From assembly GCA_022749755.1 (NCBI GenBank), contig CM040452.1, positions 10,806,350-10,870,349 on the forward strand: a stretch of DNA of 64,000 bases, in the 5' to 3' direction. The notes below the pieces were generated by a model. It made no database searches. It saw only the letters and a program-made list of their open reading frames with translations, and was not told the DNA's origin. Both the position numbers and the translations under genes were made by a program. Shown here in pieces: positions 12,641-25,100 of the stretch (its first letter is position 1; each line of letters starts with the position of its first letter). Source of the DNA: Azadirachta indica. Its lineage: Eukaryota; Streptophyta; Magnoliopsida; Sapindales; Meliaceae.

Positions 12641-12840
12641 AGCAACTGAATCTGCAATTAAAATAAAAGCACTTGAGTTTGATGATGAAAATTTGATTTA
12701 CAAAATCAAGGGCAAGACAAAAATATTGTTCAACACACTTGGAAATAAAGTAGCCGGAAAGCATTAAGTCTAGGTTGATTAGGTAGCGTTATTGTGGGCA
12801 ATAGGAAATAATAAATTTAGGGTTCTTTTTTCATGTTTTT

Positions 12841-15800
12841 TATTTTTAATTTTTATTTAAATATTTTATTTTTTATAATATTAATTGACTCAAAATTTTT
12901 TGGCTTATGCATTATGTTCAATGTTAAGCTTTTAGTACTTTTTTTTTTTTGGTGGTTTAGGTTATGGATACCAGAATTTACTCCCATATTTACATTGGCT
13001 TTGAGGGAGAAGATTTATTATATTAGCAGCTAAGCTTTAATTTCTCAATCCTATTTGTCAGCATAGATCAAGTGTTGATGTTCTGTGCTATAATGTTAAA
13101 TGGTGAGCAACAAAATTCACAATATATTCTATTTTTGCAAATCTAGACCACATGGTCTTATATTTGCTTCATTTGCACTGTTTTACTATAACATTCCAAT
13201 TTCTACAAAGTTTTGTATATTTGGAGTCCGCTTTTCTGATAAGTCGTTTATATATCTTGCTAGTCTTCAGGTGAGAGTCATTATAATTTATTACATATTT
13301 TTGTCATATATGCTTCCTTTCTCTTTGAGCCAAAGATCTTACCCTTTGTCTTGCAGCTTCTTTTATCATCCTGGAAAATGTATATAGTGCTAAGGATATG
13401 TGCATTTTTGCTGGTTCCTTGTATCATCTAAATACTTTTGCATTCATAAAGCGAAGGTGATAAATCATTGTGATGTTTTAGTAATGAATGAAACCCATTT
13501 AAGAGATTGCTTAAAATAATTTATTATCTAGTGCTTTTATGATTCTTTTATGTACAACTAATGTTGTAGAACAAAATTGAAATTGTTTGTAGCATTTTGT
13601 TTTCATATGTTGTCATTAAGATTTTTTAAAGTTCATGATTATATGTGTATTCTCATGTTACATCTCCCTAAGTTGTTACTTCATTCTTTTCATGACTTTA
13701 TGCCATTTATGAGAAGTCCATTAGAGCATCAAGAAGGAGCACTATATGAAAAGTAGTATCATGATTTTAAAATTATTTTTGTGCTTAATTAGCGTCACAA
13801 TTAATGTAAAATAATATAAAAAAATTATTCGTTCGATTTATTTTTCTTCAAGGGTAACGAAAGAGCATTTTGTACTAGTAGGGATCTCTCACAATTGTAC
13901 AAGTATTCAACTGAAGGAAACAATTAATTAATTATGATCCATATATATAGAACATAAACAAAGTATCATATATTTAAATTGTATTCAGTAATAAATTATT
14001 AACAATTATTTACATATCTAACATGCATTCGCTTTAGAGTTACTAGTCATTTAGTGAATAAACCAATTAGTTATTATTCCTTTATAGTTTGGTACATAGG
14101 CATATGTTTATTCATATATACATCATACACATCTACATAGAGAGATGGATGCGACCTTGTTGTTCACATTTTAGCAAAATTTAGACAATCTACACACCCA
14201 CATATTCACATGCATGTATATGCACATACTCCATACACATGCACACAAGCACACAAGCACATGCACGTGTACACTTGTACATACACGTACATGCTCCTGT
14301 AAGTTTAAAAAGACTGTGTAAGTTCAAAAACAACTGGAGTATGGTAGAGGTCGATGGAATTATATTCTCATGTATTTCTATTTTTTGTTGTGTTTTTAGG
14401 TTAAGGAAGGTGCAAAGGTAGAGCTTTCATTTTGCCTTCGCAGGAATTATATCTAAGATAAGCTATATCGATAATGTTCCTGCTTATTTAAATCATAAGT
14501 AACTTTTAGTAGTTCATGTTTCTTTCTATAGATAGTAATACTAAGGAATTCCTTAAGAATTGACTTACTAGGAAAATAGTGTTACGTAATTTTGCTTAAC
14601 GGCTTAAAGCCTTGGATGCTTTATAAATTTTGTTGTACAATTTGCTCTAGAGTCTTTGGGTTTAAAATGGTATTCAATCCTTCAAATGTTTCTTTCTTTT
14701 AAGGAAGCAATGCTGAAAAGAGACCAGTTGAAATCGATGGAGATATGCCTATACTTACTTGAGGTAAAAGTCATGATCAGTCACCATTTTAGTCGTAGAT
14801 CGCTTTCTTCAAAATCCTATTTAAGAAATTTAGAATTCATCTTTTACTATTAACTATATCTGATATATTTTTCACAAAATTTTCACTAGCTACTGTATTG
14901 TATACTTAGTTTTATAGGTGTTTGAAAACACACCACATGGCCATAGGTTTGAAGAAATTTCCAAAGATACTTAATGCACCAAAAAATAGATGCTTGATAG
15001 ACTTGGACTTGCATTTGCCCTAAAATACATTGTTGATCTAAATTAAAGGGAAATAATTAGTCCTTTATGTTTTTCAACAACATTTCCTCCTTCTTGGGTA
15101 GCTTTTAATCTTCTTTTGTCTCTGTTTTGTAGAGTTTAAGTGAATGAATGCTGAGGGCAAAACCCAGGATCCATAACTTAAAGCAAGAAACAAGTGGAAT
15201 ATTAGCTAGTCAAAATTAGCCTATGTCCCTATTTTCCAGTATAAATAGATCTTCAGAAAAGCAAACTTGTTGAGGTAAAATAAATCAATGATCTCATTAC
15301 AAACATTGATGCATGTTTATGAAATAGGTTCAAGGATATCAATTTTAGTGCTTTTTGATTGCAGAGCCATCTAGTGAGAATTCACTGATTCAGAGTTTGA
15401 AGTTCAATCATATATGTCCACGAAAAAGGCTTCATAAGGTCAAAAGTAGCCCTAGAGGCAGTCTTAGGGTGTTTAGGCCTCATCTTCCTATTAAATTTGG
15501 TGCCAGAGGTTGCAGTAAAGGCAAGATGCTTAGGCAATTTTGAGTTTCCATTTGATGTTGTTGTTGTTATCATTTGATGTTGTGCTGAAAATACAGTCAT
15601 TTAATCAACCATTTATTTTTACTTGTTAATTATGCAGTTGATGCTACAAACCAATAACTACTTAGAACAAGTTTTGTTTTGCACTTGTATGATTCATCAT
15701 TTTCTTAGTGATTAGTTATTAAATGCAACTTATTGTAATGAAAGACAATTAATTTGTTTCAAAAGAAATTAGTTAATGAGTTTAAATAAACTGAGCTCTT

Positions 15801-16291
15801 GGATGCCTTTTATTCAAATAATAAAATAAAATGTATTTATAATTGAAATGGGGTGAGTTTGTTGAAAGTAGCCTTTATATTAATTCAGATTTAATGCTAA
15901 ATTCAAATTACATCATTGTACTTCACTATTTTTTTTATTGGGAAAATATAATTCCAAAATTCTCTCCCATGAAGGACTTCTTTAATATAAATAAAACAAT
16001 TTATATTGCTATCCATCTGAAATTAAATTGAATGGAAATAAATGAACAAATAATTATCTCGTTTATTTATTTAAAAAGGAAATTTATAATTTTGTTTATA
16101 ATGAGTAAAATTACGAAATGTAGGGGCCAGTGCTTAAATTGCATAAAAGCATTTCGCAAACGGATAACGCCTTTTAGTTCCCAATAATATCCTTCTCCAA
16201 CGAACAAGAGAGGGCAGGCTGTTGACGCTCCCTTCCTCAGTTTCAGTGAGAGCATAAAATGTACTTCGTCATCTTCGAAAGCAGTCAATTA
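12841..16291. other. No confident gene; possible exon relics
   Basis: Only short open stretches with plausible splice borders were seen. One at 14400-14455 is open after a 'tttttag' acceptor-like site. One at 14703-14763 lies between 'ttttaag' and 'gaggtaaaag'. One at 15366-15543 follows 'gattgcag' and reads as an open basic tail ending in TGA, with 'SSPRGSLRVFRPHLPIKFG'. They are in the same direction as the downstream gene, but I recognise no family and cannot join them in one consistent phase. They may be remains of a decayed gene or chance frames. A run of CACA-rich sequence lies at 14190-14300. The promoter of the next gene would lie in the last few hundred bases. Confidence 0.3.
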
Positions 16292-19200
16292 ATGGCAGCC
16301 AATCAAATGGAGACTCTTTCAAGAGTTGGCTTGTTAACCAACTATTCTCACTCTCATTTTCCAAGATTCTCCGCACTTCCTCAGAGCCAGAAGCCGCTGT
16401 CCAAGAAGACACCACCTACATTCTCTTCTGTCGTAAGAACAAGCATCCGTCCAGGTTACACCATTCTCTTTTTGAGAATCTTTCTGATGGTTTTAATGCT
16501 GTTTCATTCGATTCCCATTTCAGTTATGTTGTTTTCTTTTGTGGTTTTCAGTGGGCGAACTTGTGGAAGAGGATGTTTTGCTGATCTTCTTTAAGGACAG
16601 GGAATTGAATGGAGATTTCATTTCCAAAGCTTCTGATATGTTCTGGCAGAGAGGGGTTGAGAAATTCGTTGATGCTGATGGGGAAAAACTTGCTGCTGAC
16701 ACTTCTGAACAGATAGACCAGGTAGAACAGAATTAGCTTTCTTCCATTTTCCGCTCCATGCTTACTTGATTTTGATTCGTAAGAATGCATTAATATGTTG
16801 TTTGTTTATGTCGATTTTTCAAATGTTGTTCACTTCCTCGGTCAACATGCTGTAACCACAAGTTTTGATGGATTAATCGTGGAATGTTCGTAAAAAATTT
16901 TGGCATATTATTTCTGTAGTTTTTAAAAAATTAACCATTTTAACTATTCCTTCCAAATTTTATGCCATCTTAAACAAAATTGTATTTGTGTATGTGGTAT
17001 TTTGCATTAGAGTTTGTTTATAATAATCGCTAATGTAAGAAATTGAATCTGAATTTTAGTATAATCATTCTTTCCTTGTCAAGATATTGTGTACATTTGC
17101 CTGGTCGAGTTGGGAAGTCAGTACTAGTAGCTAATAATAAAACATTTTAGCTATTTCAATTAGAAATCTTCAGTTTTTGTTTGTTAATTATTTATTTTTT
17201 TGTTAATATCTAACACGAAGTTATGAAATCTTTGGTTGACAACTTTGACTCTTTCAGTATGTTGAAGGATCTTCAAACTCTCAGTCACACATGTATTGTG
17301 TTAGAATTAGCTGTAGCTTTTATACCCTTACTTTTAGGCCATTTGGACCATCCTTTTTAATGGAGCCATTAGCTGTGAAGATGTTCTAATCATGAGTGCC
17401 TCACTTCTTGGTCTGGGCTGATACAGTTACAGCCTAGGTGACTAGGTGAAGTCTGGTAGACTTTAGGTTGAAAACTTACTTGTTAAGGTAAAAAGAAAAT
17501 AAGAAGTACATATGCCTAAGGTTCCTCATTATAACGGCTTCTGGCTTGGGCTGTGTAAGCATAGACGTTGGAAGAAAACAGAATCTTCCAGTCTTCTGAA
17601 ATGTGAATAAAACTTCATTGAAGCATTTGATGAGCAGATACCTCATCTGACTTCTCACATGTTCAACTTTTCAGCATTACGCTAAGGCATCTACTTCATC
17701 TTGATTGAATCTTTGATTCACAGTACATGCATATTTCCATAGTACTTTCCATTAGTTTTCAAAGTTCCTGAATATTATTCTCACATATCTCTGTATGTGT
17801 CTCTGTTTGTTTTTATTCTGGTGACCTACAAGATTTAATTTGCTTGTACTTTTCTAATGGCCTGAATATGTGTAGGTCATAGAAAGTGATAATGATGATG
17901 GATTTTTGAAGCTGTCAACAACCCATGAATGGCTATTAGGTGACGACTCTGCACCAACCAATAAGAAACCTACTGCCAAGGTATGTACTTTGTTGACTAT
18001 TATGAGTTCATGATAAGCTTGCTTTTCAACGCTATCTCCCCTCTGTCCTATCCCACCTTCCCTCTCTTCCTCCTAATTGTAGAAAAGTAGTAGTTTTGAA
18101 CAACAAAAAAGAAAAAAAAATCTTCCAAGGAAAAAATATTTCTATTTTCTTATTGCTAACTCATGCATGTACCACAGGCTTTACAGGATGACAGCGAAAG
18201 AAGGAAGAAATTGAACTTTCTTAAATATGAAGCTGTACGATACTTCTCTTGAAATAAGTATTCTTTTGGCTAGTTGGTTATTGATGCAATGCCAGTATCT
18301 ATTGTTGGGATCTTTCTGTTTAGTTCCCTATTTTTTGAATTTGTCACTCAAACAAATTTTCTCCTGACATTTGAAAATTTTTCTGTGATCCAAATCACAT
18401 AAAAAGAGCTGATAGGTAAGTTCGCATGTTGAATAAATTTTTGCGAGTGACAATCAATTTTTCTCCTTTGGTTATAGCATGAATTATAATATTTAAATTT
18501 ATAGCTTAAATCTTGTAAGCCGAATGACTTAAATGTTGACTGCATGACTCTGTTCTGATTAAGGTTATCTATAAATTAACTAGGAATTGACTGATGAATT
18601 TGAACAGTTAACAAAGCATTTTGTTACACTTGCCTCAGACCAGTGCGAATTCTTTTTCGCCTTTAAAAAATTTTGATACTATCTTTATTTCAAGAGTGCT
18701 CTGGTTAATTTTTATTCAAGAAATACTAGTTAGATGGTTGTTGTATGCTGTGGACTTCCCCAGATACTTGACTTCACTGCTGCCTTATGTTATCGAACTA
18801 TATGAGTTCAATTGGCTTCTTTTGTACTCAAATACCATCATTGTGTTAATTGAATTATTATAAAATTGTGTTTGTGCTTCTTGTTATGTACATATGATTG
18901 TTATTGTGTTTGATTTGTGTGCTTGCATGTGAGGGAAATGTTAGACACTGTTGTTAGGCTCCTACATATAAACTTAAGCTTTTATGTCTTGTGGCAACTT
19001 AATAGTAATGTTTACCAAATTTTGCTTCTGCATCACAAGTAATATCAATATTACAAAAGCCTTTGAAGGTGCTGATTCTTGGATTTTTATCTTGCAGCTC
19101 AAGAGGGAACTGATGCTTTTGTCAGTTGGTATAGGAATGGCATGTACTGGCTATTGTTTGATAGCACTGTCAGTCCAGGTAACATCTGCACAGACTATTG

Positions 19201-20865
19201 AAGCACCAGCATTTTAAGTTTAAAAATTTCTCAATTTCAAACCTTTCTATGGCTTCTTTAATTACAGATTGCACTTTATTAGTTCGCTGAAAGATAAGAA
19301 TGGGAATAGATACAAGGAATCTTGCAACGATGGGTTTAATCTATTCTGCTATAGGATTCATATGTTCTTAACTATTGACTTTGTATGGCAATGGAATAGG
19401 AAGATATGTTTTCCTATTATAGAATAGCTTCCACTTTTTTAATTTAGATTAAGATGTGCAGTGAATATTGTATATTATGTGCTAAGTACCTTACTAATTT
19501 TACAGGCTGCTTTGAGCTATGCAGTTGGAGTTCTTTTCAGGTAAGTTGATGTATTTTCACCAAGGATGTTTTTGGTTGATTGATTCCTTGTTGAGCCAAG
19601 GTTTGGATCTCTAAACTTGTGCTGAGTCCTACTTTGGCACTTTGATTCATATGGAAGGTCTATGAATAACAATTTAAAATGGTGTGACCAATTAACTAAA
19701 ATACTGGTTGATATCTTATTTTATGAATAAATTCTTTTGGAATGTTTAACTGATTCATCCCTTCAAATGCATATGAGAGAAAAACAGTGAATTCTGTTGT
19801 ATCAGTTGCTTTGATTGAAAATATTCTCATTCAATTTCTTATCTGCAGACAACATAAAACTGCATAAAGATATTTATCTGCAAGGATACTAGGAGTGAGA
19901 TAAAACATTTCCACCAAACTACTGTCAGAGCCAAGATTGCTGGAGGCTTTCATAATTTTAGTTACCTGCAGAAATGGCCTCTTGAAATATCTTCTTTTGA
20001 AACAATCAGAACCAATCAAATATTGTTGACTTAGGGCTCCCTTGGTTGTTTTCTGTGAAAGGTTATCACAGAGCTCAATGAATTTTATTGATATCACTAA
20101 TGTTAAAGTTTAAGGTAGCAAAAACCTCATGATATCATTTTTAACATTTTGTTGTCCTGTTTTCTCTGATAGGAAACTTAGAAAAATTAAAAAAATATAT
20201 ATAATAATGTAACAAGAAGAACACATGTCCTTGTTGCTGATGTTAGTTCTGGTATTTTAACATACCTTATTTCCAGTGCAGTTGTTTGTACCTTCAGCTC
20301 TTATACCAACATGCAGACAGTCTGTCCAAGGAGATGGTACCTCAGATTTTCATGCAGAAGAAGTCCAAGAAGTACAGCTAAAAATATTTTGCCTTTATCT
20401 ATTTCTGTAGCCCAAGTCATTTTGATTTTCTTTCTCACTTAACCAAACATTTATTTTCTTCCATAGAATTGGAATACGAAGCAAGGACCTTCAGAACTTC
20501 TTAGAGAGATCAATTAAGGGAAGTGGTGTTGCTCTTTCATCTCCAAGACTTGTGATCCCTGCTGCAATATTCGGTCTCTGGGTTCTGTCTCATAAATACT
20601 TTGCCAATGACTTTTTTGATTTCCAGGTAGCAATTAAAATAATATTACATGCATTCTCATGGAATTGTTTCTAAAAATTGCCAAATTGAAATCATAATGG
20701 AACTTGTATTTAGTCATTTGTATCATTGGTTTCTTTTTTTTGCAGCTTGTTCCGGCCATGGTTGGGATGTTTGTGTATAAGGCTGCCGCTCTTGTTCAAG
20801 TTTATAGGGACAATGAAGACTTGCAATTTGTCTTTCCAGAAAATGAGGGTGGCTCAAGTGACTGA
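16292..20865 (+). CDS. CGL160-like predicted plastid membrane protein (Atp1/UncI-type fold)
   Basis: Nine exons by hand: 16292-16454, 16552-16721, 17876-17980, 18178-18234, 19098-19178, 19506-19540, 20282-20371, 20467-20626, 20746-20865. Total 981 nt, 326 residues, all phases consistent. The start chosen is MAANQMETLSRVG. An in-frame ATG 33 bases upstream (16259) is possible. Residues 1-50 are Ser/Thr/Pro/Lys-rich without acids near the start, like a chloroplast transit peptide. Residues 55-165 are acidic and soluble. Four hydrophobic segments follow: about 168-192, 193-215, 262-280 and 288-306. The pattern 'SPRLVIP' plus 'LVPAMVGMFVYKAA' resembles, from memory, the C-terminal Atp1-like region of CGL160, which helps assemble the chloroplast ATP synthase membrane ring. 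The N-terminal domain does not resemble CGL160, so it is probably a paralogous family. Function in ATP synthase assembly is inference only. Confidence 0.8.
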
Positions 20866-22146
20866 AACCATCCTCATTAGCATTCTCATGGATTGATTCT
20901 TAGAAATTTTGTAGCTGAATTGGATTTGTCCCAAAGGCTATCTTGTACAGGCTACATCTTCATGAGCTACCTTTGTTGAATTCAGTAAGACATCCTAAAA
21001 TCTCAGTGAAATAACTCAGTTTCCCAGAGTTAATAGCCCGAGTTGGCCGGTAGAATTGAACATTTTCTGAGATCTATAGGCAACTGTCAGGAATGGTTTC
21101 CAAGCTGCAATAATGTGTATCCTTATTTCTACTGCAGTGAGATAAGTAGCTAGAAAAATTGATGGATGAAATGGAGCCATGTTTAGGACCTTTTAGCCTT
21201 ATAATTTGATAAATTTGAATAGTCTGTAATGATCGATTGCCGACTGTCCCATCTGTAAGTTATTAGTATGTCTGCTGCAATAATTCAAAATGCACTCATT
21301 TTTTTGACTCCACTGTGATTCTTCTTGGAATTGGAAAGTTCCTTCATCCCATCCATGAGCTTGTACGTCAATTATTCAGCTGTACTTTTCTCGATTGATG
21401 CATTATCAATATAACTAAAATGACTCGAATCCAGAATTTCAAGATGCAATTTATTTACCATTTGTTATGCAGTTAGTTATCAACAGTACATGAAGGGTAG
21501 GAGGAAGGAAAACAGCAAGTGCATGATTCCAATAAAAATAGTTTATTACAAACTTTGTCTTCAAAATTACATATCAAAGAAAGTCTTAAGTGCGAGAGAC
21601 ATATCATGCTTAATTGTACGACTACTTATTCAATCCACGCGACATATATCAAATTAAATAATTATAATAAAAATGTAAAATAATTAATATCAAATATGAA
21701 TTTTTAAATTTAAATGCATCACAATTTCTCTCACTTAACTGATTTTAAAATGAAATTTTCTCATAATTATCTTAGAATTATTATAACTAATACGATGGTT
21801 GAAATGCCACAATTATAGTTTATTTTAATTTATTTTTGATAAAATAATACTTATTTTGTAAAATATAGAAATTAAAAAAAATAATAATAATAAAGGTTAA
21901 GAGAATCTAATGATCAAGGTGTTAAGATAATTAAAGCAGGCAGCAGCAGACTCTCGGGCGAGTGAGAGTACTATACACACCATAAACAAACAAAACACTC
22001 TCCCTTTCTCTCTGATCACAAAAACAAAGTTTTCAATTTCATTATTATTAAAATATTATAAACTAACAGATCAACACCTATACCACCGATTGAAATTAAT
22101 CTTTTTCTTCCCAAACCCGAACCCTAGATCCTCCAAGTTATCCTTA
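20866..22146. other. 3' flank of CGL160-like gene and nicalin promoter/5' UTR
   Basis: The first part is presumably 3' UTR of the upstream gene. The middle (21600-21900) is AT-rich and unremarkable. A CT-rich tract near 21990-22015 ('ctctccctttctctctgatc') lies 130-160 bases upstream of the nicalin ATG, a position and composition common in plant 5' UTRs. No further gene is seen. Confidence 0.5.
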
Positions 22147-25100
22147 ATGGCTCAACGGAAACCTCGAGAGCGGGATATGCTGGACTCCATGTACTCCATG
22201 CTTGCGCTTGTTTTCATACTTGTCGCTTGCGTCGAGCTTTGCGATGCTGCCACCGTCGTCGACGTCTACCGTCTCATTCAATACGATATCTCCGGTGTGC
22301 CTTACGGATCTCGCTTCGCCACTCTGAACCACCACGCTGGCTCTCTACATTTTCCGCCTGGCGCCGATCTGTCTCGGACCGTCGTCATGATTCCGCTTCG
22401 CGAATTGAATATTGCTTTTGTTAGAGGTAATTTTCGTTTTTGAATTTATGATTGGTGATTAGTATTTGAGATTATTGATTTTCTGTTTGTGGGGCTTAAT
22501 GTTACAGAGTATGTTTCGCGCAAACAGCCTCTGGGAGGTTTGTTGTTTTTGCTTCCCGAGATGTTTAAACTTGATAATGGAGGAAATAGTAAAGGTATTC
22601 ACGATAAACAAGTGATGAAGAATGTGTTAGTGGAATTGGAACGGTTGCTTGTACATTCCAAAATACCTGTGAGTTCATATTCAATGTCTTTAATTCCTTC
22701 TTTCGTAGTACAAAATATTTTGCAAATTTCAAACTAGTAAAGTTAGTAGTTTTACTTCACAGTTACTAAAATAGACTAGTAAATTGGTTAGTTTATTTAT
22801 TGCATTCGACAGCATTAGACAAGTTTCTTTTAGTGCTTTTAAAGTTTTAAGTTATCATGTTATGTGGGGTTATAATATTGAATAACATTTCTTGCCGTTG
22901 CATAAAATCTATCATTTCATAATATCTATTCCAGTTTGAACTGTTGTTACTGGATGGCTTTCACGTTTGGAATCCAGATAATGGCATGGTAGTATAACTG
23001 CACTTTCCACTTAACCTTGTTACATCTCAAGTTTTCATGTTTTACTATTTCTGTTTATTTTTTATTAATATTGAGTGCATACCATGATGGTGGAATGTTT
23101 TGATACAGTATCCTGTCTATTTTGCGTTTGAGAATGATGAAATTGATGCTGTGTTGGATGATGTCAAGAAGAATGATGCTACTGGTCAGCCTGCCACTGC
23201 AACTACTGGAGGGTTAGTTCTTGTACTGATCATATTCTGTTCTTGATAAAGAACTTTAGCTATTGTTCTAATCCTTTAGGGTTTGTTTACCTTTTGAGAT
23301 TAACTGATTTTATCGATTTCTTTCTATGTTTCTTGATATTTCCGTACTTTTATTTCATTTCATTGTTAGCCATCTCCAGAATGATGCACTTGTGCATTCG
23401 TTAATTTATTATGCTGTTGAGATTGATAAGTAAATGGTGTTCTACTGCTGTTGGCCATATCTGATTTCTTCTCTGCTTTCAAAATGTTGCAGATACAAGT
23501 TTGTTGTTCCAACGGCAGAGCCTAAGAAAGTTGCATCTCCCTCCATAACAAACATTCAGGTCCCAAGTCAACTTTTTTTTCTTTCGTTGTGAATATGAAC
23601 TGAATTTGCTGTACTGGTTTATGTGTTTGACTCCCTAAATCTGGACTCTTGAATGCTAAACTTTTGTTTTTTGTTCTATTTGTTAAAGTAAATTGAGACA
23701 TAGCCTTTGATACTCAGTTTCATGTGGAGTGATCAACAAAACATCTTACAACGTTGTTGGGTTTTACCACTTTTTGTTGAAGTTTAAGGGCATTATGCTT
23801 TCCTTGGTGGCTGCTTATGCAGAAATAAGCTTATTAGTGTTTATACTATCATAGAGATCTGAAACAGTATACAACTCATTATGGAAGCTGGTTGCTTCTC
23901 TGAAATGCTGCCTGTTGTTTTTCCTTCTTGTTATATGGTCTTTTACTTGGCCAGTCTAATTGCTCTTTAGTTTCATTAAGATCTTTGTTTAATTTACATC
24001 GAACTAAGCATAAGTTCTGTTATGCTTGCTTAAGTACCATTATTTCTTTACTCTTGTGTTTTTCCTTCTGTGCTATTAGACTTCATTCCAAGTAGCACAG
24101 ATTAGCAAATGTACTTTGCTTGAGAAAATTTTGGAACTAATGCAACCTTAAATTCTTGATAATATTCATTTAATGTTGAACATAAAGAACGTAAAATCTG
24201 ATGAATTGTGAATGCAACACAAGCTTGTCTCAACATTGTAGATATAAATCTTATAACCTTAGCTCGTCTTTTGATATAATTCATTTAGCTGACATATTAT
24301 TATCATATTGTGCGCATAAAATCAGCAACTATTACCTCTTCTGGTTCCTGAACTTATGGACCCTTCTAATGGTGCTTGCTTTTAAAGAACCTTTTGTAAA
24401 TTGTGTATTTCTTTCAAGTGGTGTAGGGATGGTTGCAAGGATTGAAAGCTGATGGAGATGCAAATCAACTCCCAACAATTGCTATAGTAGCATCATATGA
24501 TACTTTTGGGGCTGCTCCTGTATGTAATTTTGTTGCATTTATGTTATGAATTCAAAATCTTTGATAAATCAACTACCTTGATCCATGTGTCTATGTGATA
24601 ATTACTTGTAGGCATTATCTGTGGGAAGTGATAGCAATGGTAGCGGCGTCGTGGCACTTCTTGAGATAGCTAGGTTATTTTCTCTTCTCTATTCAAATCC
24701 TAAGACTAGAGGGAGGTACAATATTCTGTTTGGCTTGACGTCTGGTGGACCTTATAACTACAATGGAACCCATAAGGTGCTTACCTGTTCTTGGTTGACC
24801 CTTTTTAACGGGTTATCTTGTGGATTTTTTTACTCCTTTCTACACTTACTTTATCGAGTGTCTTGTTATCTTTCCTTCAGTGCTTTAATTTTTTTTTTTT
24901 TCAATCCTACCTTTTCAGTGGCTTCGAAGTTTTGATCAACGTTTGCGTGAGAGTATTGACTACGCTATCTGCTTAAATAGCATTGGTTCATGGGATAATG
25001 AACTATGGATTCATGTGTCCAAGCCTCCAGAAAATGCCTACATAAAGCAAATATTTGAAGTAAGGCTGATAAATATCTCAAGAATTAATTTCTGTTGTGG

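Noticed and set aside
22144..22335. Antisense frame over nicalin exon 1
   Set aside because: It is a shadow of a GC-rich first exon; the plus strand gives the conserved nicalin N-terminus.
24620..24935. Frame reading past the nicalin exon 24612-24776 into the intron
   Set aside because: The conserved protein stops at the GT donor after THK and resumes at 24919; the rest is intron.
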